NCBI RefSeq assembly: GCF_946478835.1
Contig: NZ_CAMLDV010000008.1
Coordinates: forward strand, 1-45,178
Length of the DNA: 45,178 nt
Source of the DNA: an uncultured Bdellovibrio sp.
GTDB lineage: Bacteria; Bdellovibrionota; Bdellovibrionia; Bdellovibrionales; Bdellovibrionaceae
Reading direction: 5' to 3'
Shown here piece after piece: positions 33,661 to 43,086 of this stretch; position 1 is the first letter of the stretch, and each line of letters begins with the position of its first letter. The translations under genes were made by a program, and so were the position numbers. The notes under the pieces were generated by a model that saw only the letters and a list, made by a program, of their open reading frames with translations, had not been told where the DNA came from and did no database searches.

Positions 33661-34140
33661 ATGAAGTTTTTTGCAGCTTTGTTTCTAACTATGGGGCTTT
33701 CATACACCGCGATGGCACAAAGTGTGACTGTGGATGTGGTTTTAAATCCGATGGGGGATTTTAAAGCGAAAACAGGCGAAGTAAAAGGTGCAGCAACAGT
33801 GAAAGGCGACGAAGTGTCGGCTGAAAACATTGTTGTGAATTTGAAGAGCTTAAAAACAGGTGTGGAGTTGAGAGACAAACACACTCAAAAATATCTGGAT
33901 ACGAAAGCTTTTCCTGAAGCCGTTCTTGTTTCTGCAACAGGAAAAGGCGGTAAAGGTACTGGCAAAATCAAAATCAGAGGTGTTGAAAAAGACATCGCCG
34001 GAACTTACAAAGTAGAAGGTAAAGTTCTCAAGGCTGATTTCAAATTGAATTTGACTGATTTTGATATCAAAGACATCAACTACATGGGTGTCGGTGTCGA
34101 GGACGAAATCACACTTCACGTGGCCGTCCCCGTTAAGTAA
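33661..34140 (+). CDS. YceI-family periplasmic lipid-binding protein
   Basis: 159 residues with a signal peptide (FFAALFLTMGLSYTAMA). The mature chain is a lipocalin-like YceI domain: TGVELRDKHTQKYLDTKAFP, KGTGKIKIRGVEKDIAGTY and ADFKLNLTDFDIKDINYMGV, with the R-D-x-H..F-L-D and F-P pattern. YceI proteins bind polyisoprenoid chains such as ubiquinone-8 analogues. Being last in a cytochrome/DUF1501 cluster suggests that it could carry a quinone or isoprenoid (inference). AGGGGGAT lies upstream of the ATG. It abuts the next gene with no space. Confidence 0.85.
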   Translation: MKFFAALFLTMGLSYTAMAQSVTVDVVLNPMGDFKAKTGEVKGAATVKGDEVSAENIVVNLKSLKTGVELRDKHTQKYLDTKAFPEAVLVSATGKGGKGTGKIKIRGVEKDIAGTYKVEGKVLKADFKLNLTDFDIKDINYMGVGVEDEITLHVAVPVK

Positions 34141-34866
34141 TTAAAAGCGGTAATTCACACCGATTTTCCAAAGAGTGGCTCCCTCAGCGAGGGGGCCAAT
34201 CCCAGAGTAAAATTCCCACTTCTGAAATAGACGAACATTCAAATCAGCCATTCCCATGACATTCAGATTGCGACCAGAATCAATCGTTTGGTTCGTAGCA
34301 TCTTTAGGCCAATCAACATTCTTCATGAATGCCATTGCAGATAATCCGGCGTTGATTCTTCCAGATAAACGATAAAACACCCGTGGAGCAATACCGTAAA
34401 CTGTAAAAGCCACTTTGCTTTTTTCGTAGCTAATAACGGTGCTATTGCCGCCGCCATTCGCGCGACCAGCACCCACGAAGCCACCAAAGCTCCAACCCCA
34501 ACGGTAGTAAGTCACTTCTTTTTGGGCCGTAAGAATAAGTCCGTTATAGTTTGCAACGTCTTTATCAGCCGTAATACCTTGTTGCAGTTTCAAAGTTTCA
34601 TTCCACTGCAAAGCTGAAATCCCGACACCCCATGATTGCAAAGATCTAGGACGAACCACGCGCGCTGCAGTCTTTGCAGGTGCAGGAGTTTCTGTCGTTG
34701 CTGTCGGCTCTGTTGTGGGAGCCGCAGAATTTTCTGCCGGAGTCGCTGTTTCAGAAGGTGTGGCTTCTGTCGTTGGTGCCACTTCTTCTTCCGTTGCCGC
34801 TTCTTGCGCAAAGGACGAGTGAGCCAGCAAAGAACTTAAGAAAAGAAAAAGAAAGATTTTTCTCAT
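34141..34866 (-). CDS. outer-membrane beta-barrel protein with Ala/Thr/Glu/Pro-rich linker
   Basis: 241 residues: signal peptide (IFLFLFLSSLLAHSSFA), a repetitive T-E-A-T-P/A-P-A linker (~22-70), then a barrel (~75-241) with strands such as YYRWGWSFGGFVGAGRANG and IAPRVFYRLSGRINAGLSAM, ending in terminal Phe (VNYRF). The linker may span periplasm or peptidoglycan. Function is unknown. The start lies nine bases beyond the end of the cytochrome-porin gene, so they form a two-gene leftward unit. Confidence 0.72.
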   Translation of the reverse strand: MRKIFLFLFLSSLLAHSSFAQEAATEEEVAPTTEATPSETATPAENSAAPTTEPTATTETPAPAKTAARVVRPRSLQSWGVGISALQWNETLKLQQGITADKDVANYNGLILTAQKEVTYYRWGWSFGGFVGAGRANGGGNSTVISYEKSKVAFTVYGIAPRVFYRLSGRINAGLSAMAFMKNVDWPKDATNQTIDSGRNLNVMGMADLNVRLFQKWEFYSGIGPLAEGATLWKIGVNYRF

Positions 34867-34875
34867 GGCTCTCTC

Positions 34876-36042
34876 CTAGTAAGACACGTGAATTTGACCT
34901 TGCAAGGCCCAAGCATCTTGAGCGCCTGTTGAGTCCGTATAAGTTTTTGCATTCGTCGCCATCGCGCGAAGCTCTAAGCGGGGAAGTGGGAACATCAAAG
35001 CCCCCAAACTCCATTTCATATTTTCTGAAGACGATTTGCTAATATCAGACTTGCTATGTTCAATCACCGAAAGAAGATTGTAACCGCGAGTAAGATTCAC
35101 CATCGTTTCAACCAGGGCATAAGTTCCCAATTGCGCTTTGGTGTTGGCAAGCTTATCGGTTTTTTCTTTAAAGCCAGCCTCTGCCATGATTGCCGAACCT
35201 TTTGAAAGCCCCATGCGAGTGGTGAAGGCTAAAAGATTCCATTTCGCAAGATCACTTTGTGAGCTTAACGCCGAACCACCGATTTTAAACTTCTCAAACA
35301 CTTGATATTCGCCAGCGACAGAGAACCCTTTTTGTTTCTCAGCATCTTCTTGTGCACCATTGCCAAAGAAGGCATTCACAGCGACATCCCAATCTGGATA
35401 AGTGAAGTGCGCAATGGCTCCTTGAGACTGATCAAACTGTCCCAGTGTGATTGCTTTACGGTTCACAGCCGTGTGATCCACGTTGCGAATACCAAACGCC
35501 TTATCCATCTGACCCACGTAGAGCCAGAAGTTGTTGCTCTTTTTCCAACGAATATAATATTCCTTCGCAAACCACGTATTTGTTTTTCCGTAATAAGGCT
35601 CAATCCCTGTGTAAGACGTGGTCGTCACCAACGTGTACGTTTGTTTTTTGTCGCCAAAGAACGTGAGATTCACGTCATTTTGCATGTTGATGAAACGCTC
35701 CATGGAGGCTTTTGATCCCGGATCCATTTGCAACCAAAGACCGCGATACTTGAGCCCCGGACGAATCCACCAAGGCATAGGCTTAGAGCCTAAGAAACCT
35801 GACTTGGCAGCGATTTCTTCCTCTTCCATCTTTTTAGGAAAGAAAGGATCACGGGCTGTGATCTCTGTCGCATAGAGGGCGCGACCGTAATCGTTCAGTC
35901 CGCCTCCGCCCAGGCCGTTGTAGTGGCAAGTGATGCAAGAGGAGTAGCTATAGCCGATAAAATCGGGATAAGCCTGTGCCTGGCTTGCAAGGATGAAAGA
36001 AACAAGGATGAAAAACGCGTATGAAAATTTAAAGTGTCTCAC
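34876..36042 (-). CDS. fused monoheme cytochrome-porin (Cyc2-like)
   Basis: 388 residues: signal peptide ending AQA, then a heme motif Cys36-I-T-Cys39-His40 in FIGYSYSSCITCHYNG, G-G-L-N-D-Y-G-R (R54), and a barrel-like remainder with WWIRPGLKYRGLWL, TLVTTTSYTGI, FWLYVGQMDKAFGI, WDVAVNAFFGNGAQ and a Tyr at the C-terminus (IHVSY). The layout P-x-F..C-x2-C-H..L-x-x-x-G-R followed by a porin is that of the Cyc2 family of outer-membrane iron oxidases, where a small cytochrome sits inside a porin. Plain monoheme-tagged porin with another role is the alternative. It is divergent from the PilZ gene, with starts close together. Confidence 0.65.
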   Translation of the reverse strand: MRHFKFSYAFFILVSFILASQAQAYPDFIGYSYSSCITCHYNGLGGGGLNDYGRALYATEITARDPFFPKKMEEEEIAAKSGFLGSKPMPWWIRPGLKYRGLWLQMDPGSKASMERFINMQNDVNLTFFGDKKQTYTLVTTTSYTGIEPYYGKTNTWFAKEYYIRWKKSNNFWLYVGQMDKAFGIRNVDHTAVNRKAITLGQFDQSQGAIAHFTYPDWDVAVNAFFGNGAQEDAEKQKGFSVAGEYQVFEKFKIGGSALSSQSDLAKWNLLAFTTRMGLSKGSAIMAEAGFKEKTDKLANTKAQLGTYALVETMVNLTRGYNLLSVIEHSKSDISKSSSENMKWSLGALMFPLPRLELRAMATNAKTYTDSTGAQDAWALQGQIHVSY

Positions 36043-36123
36043 AATGACACAAATTCTATTGGACGAGAGTTGAGAATCAATAAAAATCTATATCAACATG
36101 CGTTCTTAACCGATAAGTGTTCC

Positions 36124-36795
36124 ATGGAAACAAAGACCACCACCTTAGAACGTCCGCGCGCTGTGCAGATGGCTGCTGCAGTGCTTATTATGGCTCCTGT
36201 GTTGGATATGATGATGTCTCAACGAACCGGAGCGCAGGTTTTTAGCGTTTTCAGTTGGATTTTGATTTTTGGCGCAGGAGTGAGCCTTTTGGTTCGTCAC
36301 AAATCCTCTTGGGTTTTGGGAATTATCCTGTGCTCTGTCTTTGTCATTTCAACAGGTGTGAGTCTGGTGCGCGAGATGGATACGGTGGATCCTATCGTTA
36401 GTTCTGCAAAGCTCTTAGATTGTCTTTTAGTTATATTTATCGTGGGAACGGTGTCCTATTTTTTCCGTTACCCTTACTTGGATCGCCGTCAAAACTGGTT
36501 CGCTCCCACAGGGGATCGTTTTGCTATTGTTTCGTCCGTGGTTTTAGGCGGAGCTGAAACACAAACCATCGACCTCTCCTATACGGGCGCGCGCATCACC
36601 ATTCCGGGCTCTGCGACCTTTAAATCGGGGGACGTTGTGGCTCTGCAGTTGACTGAAATCAACGACATCAGCTGCAAGGCGCGTGTTGTTGATGTCAAAG
36701 AGGACCATATTCGCGTTCATTTCGAGGGGACTTCGGCTTCTGAAAAGGATTTAATCCGTCAGTGGTTGAATTCTCAGGACCTTAAGAAAGTTTAA
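36124..36795 (+). CDS. membrane protein with C-terminal degenerate PilZ domain
   Basis: About 224 residues from the ATG at 36124; the open frame goes back to 36034, but this would run into the divergent gene. Four membrane segments (~15-110) precede a PilZ-like beta-barrel (~120-215) with D150-L-S152-Y-T-G155 (perfect (D/N)xSxxG). The RxxxR motif is incomplete: R121-R122 are followed by Q-N-W-F, with no second Arg at the right place. It may therefore bind c-di-GMP weakly or not at all. It is the second PilZ protein in the window. It has no strong ribosome site. Confidence 0.75.
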   Translation: METKTTTLERPRAVQMAAAVLIMAPVLDMMMSQRTGAQVFSVFSWILIFGAGVSLLVRHKSSWVLGIILCSVFVISTGVSLVREMDTVDPIVSSAKLLDCLLVIFIVGTVSYFFRYPYLDRRQNWFAPTGDRFAIVSSVVLGGAETQTIDLSYTGARITIPGSATFKSGDVVALQLTEINDISCKARVVDVKEDHIRVHFEGTSASEKDLIRQWLNSQDLKKV

Positions 36796-36867
36796 ACAAA
36801 ATCGACTTAGTGCTTTCGCGCCGCCTGATTTTAAGGCATAAGAGGGCTTTTCACCTAAGGTAGTATC

Positions 36868-37572
36868 ATGGCTAAAACAACAAAGAAAAAAACCGCAAAA
36901 AAGCCCGTCACGACAGACGAACACGCTCACGAAATTCCAGTGGAGGTTCGTAAGATTTTAGAAAATGTTCGCCCCACACCGATGGTTCACAATGGTCTTT
37001 CCAACGAGCAAAAAATTGCAAAGATCACTGAGAAGTTCACGGATATCATGGAGACATTGGGCCTTGATTTGGAAGACGACAGCTTAAGAGAAACACCTCA
37101 TCGCGTGGCTAAGATGTACGTGAACGAAGTTTTCGGTGGTCTTGATCCTAAGAAGTTCCCCAAAATGACGGTGATTGAAAACAAAATGAGTTACGATCAG
37201 ATGATCGTGGTCCAAAATATTAGCTGTCTTTCGTTCTGTGAACATCACTTTTTGCCAATCGACGGATGGGCGACAGTGGCTTACATTCCCAACAAGAAAG
37301 TTATCGGTCTTTCAAAGATCAATCGCATCGTGCAGTACTTCTCGCGCCGTCCTCAGGTGCAAGAGCGTTTGACGAAGCAAATTGCGGACTGCTTGCAGTA
37401 CATTCTGGGTACGGAGCACGTCGCGGTTCACATCAATGCCAAACACTATTGCGTGATTATGAGAGGTATTGAAGACACAGGCAGCACAACTTCAACGGCG
37501 GATTTGCGTGGGCACTTTAAATCTCGCCAGGAAACTCGTGAAGAGTTCTTGCAACACTGCCGAACGAAGTAA
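36868..37572 (+). CDS. folE: GTP cyclohydrolase I
   Basis: Converts GTP to dihydroneopterin triphosphate, the first step of tetrahydrofolate (and some queuosine/biopterin) synthesis. Zinc ligands Cys124 and His127 (CEHHF) and Cys195 (HYC) are present; core segments [69 protein letters not shown] and [10 protein letters not shown] are typical. A ~25-residue Lys/Thr-rich N-terminal extension ([11 protein letters not shown]) is unusual for the enzyme core and may be disordered. A strong terminator follows. Confidence 0.96.
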   Translation: MAKTTKKKTAKKPVTTDEHAHEIPVEVRKILENVRPTPMVHNGLSNEQKIAKITEKFTDIMETLGLDLEDDSLRETPHRVAKMYVNEVFGGLDPKKFPKMTVIENKMSYDQMIVVQNISCLSFCEHHFLPIDGWATVAYIPNKKVIGLSKINRIVQYFSRRPQVQERLTKQIADCLQYILGTEHVAVHINAKHYCVIMRGIEDTGSTTSTADLRGHFKSRQETREEFLQHCRTK

Positions 37573-37592
37573 GTTTAAGACAGTAGAAAATA

Positions 37593-37630
37593 AAAAAGCC
37601 GACGTCTCTCAACGTCGGCTTTTTGTTTTT
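37593..37630. terminator. bidirectional terminator between folE and pepN
   Basis: AAAAAAGCCGACGT pairs with ACGTCGGCTTTTTG around the loop CTCTCA, with runs of A before and T after. It can end both folE (plus) and pepN (minus). Confidence 0.92.
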
Positions 37631-37646
37631 TGATGTCTTAAACCTT

Positions 37647-40245
37647 TTAAGTCAAAGCGGACTGCAAAAGCTCTCTTGAGTTTTTAGAGAGAGTTTCTAC
37701 CGCCACCATGCGTTTGATCTGCTTCATGGCTTTTTCTTTCATCGCAGGATCTAACTTTTGGACAAAGTTAAAGGCCGCGCACAGGCGAGCTGCGACTTGC
37801 GGGTTCTTCGCATCGATTTCCAAAATTTTATCCGCATAGAATTCATAAGCGTTAGTGTTTGGATCGTGGAAGTTCACAATGTTCGCACCGAAAGCTCTTA
37901 ACAATGAATAAACGTTGTTAGGATTTGTGATGTTAAACGCTGGGTGTTTCGTCAAAGCTTTGACGTCCTCAAGCGTTTGTGGGCGGTGAGACGTCGCTTG
38001 TGTTGTGAACCATTTATTGATCACAACAGAATCGTTTTTCCACTCTTCATAGAAATTCTGAAGAGCTTTTTCACGAAGAGGAGTCTCTGCATCCGCCAAA
38101 ATCATCATTGCCGTCATACGGTCCGTCATGTTTTGGGCTTCCCAGTATTGCTGGATCACGAAGGTCGGCAAGGTAAGCCAAAGCTTGGTTTTTCAATGAG
38201 CGGTGACCGAAAACTTTCGTATTGCGACTCTTTGGTTCTACGCCATGATATTTGCGATAGATATCCAAAAGCTGCGCACGGTTTTCACGGGCAATCGCCG
38301 TACGCAAAGTGATACGAGCTTTGTGGAAAGCCTCGGCATCCAAAACGGCTTCTTCTTGCGCCAAAATCGCATAGCTTGGAAGTTGAAGCATTTTTGCCTT
38401 AAAGCCTGGATCCATCGTCTCATCACGGATGATAGCGCTTAATGCTTTTAAGTATTTTGCATCGACAACCAGCGGTTGTTTTGCACGAGCTTGCTGAATA
38501 AGCCCATGCAAGACGCCCATACCGATTTTTTGCGCCATCTCACGGCGATTGAAAGAATCCGTGTCTTTCTCCATCAAGAAGTAAAGATCATCTTGGCTGG
38601 CTTGCCATTTCAAATTCACGGGAGCCGAAAACTCACGCAAGATTGAAAGCACCGGACGCTCGGAAAGTCCTTTAAAGACGAAATTTTCTTTTTCTTCTTT
38701 AAGCTCGATCAGATTTTTTCCGTCTGAGTTTACTTGGATCTTATCGCAGTTCAATTTCAACTCATTACCGGCTTTATCCAAAAGACCCATCATCAATGGA
38801 ACGTGGAACGGATCTTTTTTAGGTTGATTCGGAGTCGGCGGGCAGTGTTGTTCCAATGTCAGGTGATATTCACCTTTGGCAGGCTCAAAGTTCTCTGTGA
38901 TTGTCACAACCGGAGTCCCCGATTGGTTGTACCAGCGTTTAAACTGAGTGAAGTCTTTGCCATTCGGTTCCGAAATCGCAGAAGCGAAATCCTCCGTCGT
39001 GACAGCTTGCCCATCATGACGTTTGAAGTATTCATCCATGCCTTTGCGGAAGCCTTTACGACCCACAATCGTTTGCATCATGCGGATGACTTCAGATCCT
39101 TTTTCATAGATCGTCATGGTGAAGAAGTTATCAACAGCCATGCAAGACTCTGGACGAACAGGATGGGCGTTCGGACCCGCATCTTCTGCGAACTGTCCTG
39201 CGCGAAGAGCATCCACGTCCTCAATTCTTTGCGTTCCACGATCCGTCATATCAGCAGAAAATTCCTGATCACGGAAGACAGTCAAACCTTCCTTCAAAGA
39301 AAGTTGGAACCAATCACGCAAAGTCACACGGTTGCCTGTCCAGTTGTGGAAGTATTCGTGCGCAACAACAGATTCAATGCTGTGGAAGTCGACGTCTGTT
39401 GCCGAGTTCGAATCAGCCAGCACCAGGCGAGAGTTAAAGATGTTCAAACCTTTATTCTCCATCGCGCCCGCATTGAAATCGTCAATAGCAACGATCATAT
39501 AGTCATTTAAATCATACTCAAGACCGAAAGTGTCTTCGTCCCACTTCATGGATTTTTTCAAAGAATCCATAGCGTGCCAGCAGCGCTCTTGTTTTCCGTG
39601 AGCGGCGTAAACTTCCAAGTTTACTTTGTGACCAGATTTAGTTGTGAACGTATCACGGATCACACCAAGATCTCCGGCAACCAACGCAAAAAGATAACAA
39701 GGCTTTTTGTGTGGATCGCGCCAGAAAGCTTTGTGGCGACCATTGCCAAGATCTTCAATCTTAATGCGATCGCCGTTTGAAAGAAGCACAGGATATTTCT
39801 TTTTGTCAGCTTCGATAGTGACGGAGTAGGACGTCATCACATCAGGGCGGTCGAAGAAGTAAGTGATTTTTCTAAAGCCTTGCGCCTCACATTGAGTACA
39901 GAAAATACCGCTGGATTTGTAGAGACCTTCAAGGGAAGTGTTGTTCTGAGGTTGCAGTTCCGTCTCGATTTCCATTGTGAAAACATCGGGAACGCTTGGA
40001 ATGATGAGTTCCTCTGCTGTCACTTGGTACTGCTCTGGACCTAAAGCTGCTCCATTGATTTTCACGGAAACAAGCTTCAATTCTTCGCCATTCAGGCGCA
40101 GCTCAGCTCCGGAAGTAGTTTTTTTTATTTGGCTTTTTGCGATGACTCGACAAAAGTCTTCATTGAGGTTGAAGTCGAGGTTCACTGACTCCACAGTGAA
40201 AGCAGGGGCTTTATAGTCTTTCAGATAAATTTTTTCTTGTTTCAT
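37647..40245 (-). pseudogene. pepN: aminopeptidase N, frameshifted in its C-terminal part
   Basis: M1-family zinc aminopeptidase. The start at 40245 has GAGG eight bases upstream. The catalytic part is complete: GAMENKGLNIFNS, HEYFH (39346-39360) with W-T-G-N-R-V-T following, and the third ligand in KEGLTVFRDQEF. Reading is continuous to about 38165, then the family sequence continues in another frame (37647-38171: QQYWEAQNMTDRMTAM, then RPQTLEDVKALTKHPAF, and DAKNPQVAARLCAAFNF). In the current frame translation ends at 38071 with unrelated residues. Compared with E. coli PepN the join is about eight residues short, consistent with a 23-base deletion (see finding). The protein made would keep the active site but lose about 170 C-terminal residues; activity is doubtful. 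Confidence 0.9.
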
Positions 40246-40271
40246 AATGCCTCGATTCAGATAATAGACCA

Positions 40272-40628
40272 ATGAGTTTGTTAATCACTTCTATCACAAT
40301 AAATACCCCGCGCCTACAGGACATGCTGGGATTTTATCGAATTATCGGCTTTCAATTTACAGCGTCAAAAGTTGATAAGGGGAGTGAAGTGCACAGAGCC
40401 ATTCACAACGCTGTGGAGTTTTCTTTATACTCCATCCAAAATGCGCAGAGATCTCAAATTCCCAGTCTGCAATTGGGTTTCAGGATTACAGATTTGGAAA
40501 AAACTGTCGGAGAACTGATGAAAATACCCGGGGCCATGTGCATTTTGGACCCGACAGAGATGCCCGACGGAATGAAAGCCATTGTGTTAGATCCCGATGG
40601 TCATTCGATCGAACTGAGCGAGCACTAA
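40272..40628 (+). CDS. VOC-superfamily (glyoxalase/bleomycin-resistance fold) protein
   Basis: 118 residues with the beta-alpha-beta-beta-beta repeat: MLGFYRIIGFQFTA, VEFSLYSI, LQLGFRITDLEKTVGELM, IVLDPDGHSIELSE. The closing D-P-D-G-x-x-I-E-L is the classic VOC end. Of the usual four metal ligands the final Glu is present; the first position (ITSITINTP in place of H/E) is uncertain, so metal binding is unclear. The substrate is unknown. The ribosome site is weak. It is divergent from pepN with 26 bases between starts. Confidence 0.8.
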   Translation: MSLLITSITINTPRLQDMLGFYRIIGFQFTASKVDKGSEVHRAIHNAVEFSLYSIQNAQRSQIPSLQLGFRITDLEKTVGELMKIPGAMCILDPTEMPDGMKAIVLDPDGHSIELSEH

Positions 40629-40688
40629 CCTTAGGTCTATTTAGAGAATCTCTCGGACTCCGATAAGTTTTTGTTGGAGTACCAAATC

Positions 40689-43070
40689 ATGAAAAAACAA
40701 ATTGGATTTCTGTTTTGTGCTGTTTTTGCATTGAACTCATGCACCACGGTGACGCCTTCTTCTACGCGTGAGCCCAATTCCTTCTTGTCAGGAATGGACC
40801 TGATCACACAAAAAGAACTGGATAAGTTTTCTTCCACAAAAGATCTTCGTCTTTCTGACACGGAAGTTTTGGCGGATAACGATGACGCATTTGAATCCAA
40901 AATCAGAATGATTCGCGCAGCTAAGGCGGGTGAGACCATCCGTTTGGTTTATTACATCTACAGTCACGATCATTCGTCTTCGGTGATGACTGAGGAATTG
41001 TTGAAAGCCACAGCTCGTGGTGTGAAAGTGCGTATTCTTTTGGACTTCTTTGTGAACTACAAAACTTTGGATGAACTTCTTTTGATGCAAAAATTAGGAA
41101 AAGGAAATCTGGAAGTTCGCTTTTACGGAAAGCCAACAGATTTGATGATTCGTGATGCGCGTTTCTTAACAATGCCTTGTGCAAAGAAGGACGCGAAGTC
41201 AAAAGCCAGTGACTGTTCAGACGCAAAATGGGCGCAAATTAAAACGGGAAATGCCAAAGATGCCGATATCTATGCACGTCTTTTGCTTTCTGCGATTTAT
41301 GCGCAGAACTTAGATTTGTTAAAGCTCGCGATCATGGGCGGGCAAGAGTTGGATCTTAAAACTTTCAGTGTGTCACATCGCTGGAGCAATTCGCAAAAAC
41401 GTAATGTCGCAGCTGCGGCAGATGTAGATCTCGAATCTATCTTCAAAAATCTGAAACTTCTTAAAGAGAATAAAATCGACGGCAATTACATTGCTCGTTT
41501 GAAGATCGCTCTAGGTATGGTCTTTATGGGAAGTACACTGAATCCCATTCTTTATGAGGTGTATGGACGTGTACCACTCGATCAACCCAAACCTCACTCT
41601 TGGAATGATTGGCTTCATTTCACGGATTATACGCACCATAAAATGATCTTGCTAGAAGATCGCATGGTGCAATTGGGTGGTCGTAACATCGAAAACTCTT
41701 ATCATATGAAAAAGAATCATCTCACAGATAAATATATCTTCAGAGACACCGATCTTTTTGCCAACATCACACGCGGTGGACGTGATATTGCCAACGCCTA
41801 TGACCGTCTTTGGAATTACAAACCGATGGTGTGGACAGCCAACGACGCCTATAGCTTCATGCCTCATGACTGGGTCGTGAATACAGACTGGTTAAAGCAA
41901 AGTCTTGAATCTTGTAAATCACAAATGGGTAAAAATCGCTCTGCTTTAGCAAGTTGCTTGTCGAACCGTGTATCGGCAAACTCCTTCACTGTGCAACAAG
42001 ATCGTCAGACGCGTATTGAAAAAGAATGGCAGCAAAAGGCAGATACATTCTACCGTGAATACGTCAGAAAACCGTCAGACAAACATTTTAAAATTTCTGA
42101 CAGCGATGCACAGAAAATGGCGGCGTACTATGTTGAGAACTTGCCATTTAGTTTTGTCGATAAAGATCAAAGCAACCAAGACCGCATCTATGGGGCTTCT
42201 AAGCGCAGTTGGGCTCCGTGGGGAGAAGATCGTGAAGAGCTTAACGGTAAAAACATCCACGCAGCTTGGATGAAAGAACTTGAAAACGTCTGTGAAGTTT
42301 CCCGGACAACGGGAAAAAGCCAGCGCGTGATTTTCCATAGCGCTTACTATATGCCTCCGGCAAATCTTGTGCGTGCGTTTGGGAAAATGCTCGATGGTCG
42401 TTGGAATTGCAAAAACGTGAAAGTGACGTTCATCACGAATTCCGAGCAATCAACGGATTTGTTCTTTATGAACGTTTTCGCAAAATACCAATTGCGGGCC
42501 TTCTTTGACGTCTACCGCAGAAAAAACAAATCAGCTCCGACGTTTGAGTATTTGGAATACAAAGGAACTGATGACAAAGGTGGAAAGCTTTCCTTGCACT
42601 CAAAAGTCTCTGTTTTTGGCGATGATGTCTTGATTGGTTCCGCGAATTTGGATGTGCGCAGTTTCTATATGGATACAAATAACGGAATGCTTTTGCGTAA
42701 TGTTCCCCAATTCGCTCGTGAATACACCGAGTGGGTGGATGACTTAATCCGCAACTCAGGACTCTTGGAAAATAAAACAGATCTTTATATCCGTGGCGAA
42801 GGCATTCAAAGTATGCGTAATCGGGATTGGCAAATGGCCAAAGCGCAGCTTGCGAAGATCAATCCAAAACTTGTCGAAGGCAAAAACGGGGAGTTCATCA
42901 AAAAGTTGATCTTCAACTTAAGTGAAAGAATTTATCAATTGAGTTTGCAATTGGTGGATTACAATCAAGTTCCCGTGCAAAGTAACGATCGTCCTGATGA
43001 ATCCAATGAGCAAAAATCCAAGCAGCAGATGCTTGAAACCGAATACGATGAGCTTTTACAGCTGATTTAA
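40689..43070 (+). CDS. lipoprotein of the phospholipase D superfamily
   Basis: 793 residues from the ATG at 40689. There is a signal peptide with lipobox (GFLFCAVFALNSC), so it is lipid-anchored. Two HKD-like motifs occur: H316-H-K318 in THHKMILLEDRMVQLGGRN and H637-S-K639 in LHSKVSVFGDDVLIGSANLD, each followed by G-G/S-x-N. In both the Asp is shifted or replaced (Glu at the standard position in the first, Gly in the second, with Asp one place later), although H, K and N are intact. A long segment (~320 residues) separates the motifs, and the start has YYIYSHDHSSSVMTEEL plus GVKVRILLDFFVNY, as in cardiolipin-synthase-like proteins. The cellular role is unknown; acting on phospholipid is likely. 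Confidence 0.88.
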   Translation: MKKQIGFLFCAVFALNSCTTVTPSSTREPNSFLSGMDLITQKELDKFSSTKDLRLSDTEVLADNDDAFESKIRMIRAAKAGETIRLVYYIYSHDHSSSVMTEELLKATARGVKVRILLDFFVNYKTLDELLLMQKLGKGNLEVRFYGKPTDLMIRDARFLTMPCAKKDAKSKASDCSDAKWAQIKTGNAKDADIYARLLLSAIYAQNLDLLKLAIMGGQELDLKTFSVSHRWSNSQKRNVAAAADVDLESIFKNLKLLKENKIDGNYIARLKIALGMVFMGSTLNPILYEVYGRVPLDQPKPHSWNDWLHFTDYTHHKMILLEDRMVQLGGRNIENSYHMKKNHLTDKYIFRDTDLFANITRGGRDIANAYDRLWNYKPMVWTANDAYSFMPHDWVVNTDWLKQSLESCKSQMGKNRSALASCLSNRVSANSFTVQQDRQTRIEKEWQQKADTFYREYVRKPSDKHFKISDSDAQKMAAYYVENLPFSFVDKDQSNQDRIYGASKRSWAPWGEDREELNGKNIHAAWMKELENVCEVSRTTGKSQRVIFHSAYYMPPANLVRAFGKMLDGRWNCKNVKVTFITNSEQSTDLFFMNVFAKYQLRAFFDVYRRKNKSAPTFEYLEYKGTDDKGGKLSLHSKVSVFGDDVLIGSANLDVRSFYMDTNNGMLLRNVPQFAREYTEWVDDLIRNSGLLENKTDLYIRGEGIQSMRNRDWQMAKAQLAKINPKLVEGKNGEFIKKLIFNLSERIYQLSLQLVDYNQVPVQSNDRPDESNEQKSKQQMLETEYDELLQLI

Positions 43071-43086
43071 AGGCACGGTAGGATAA

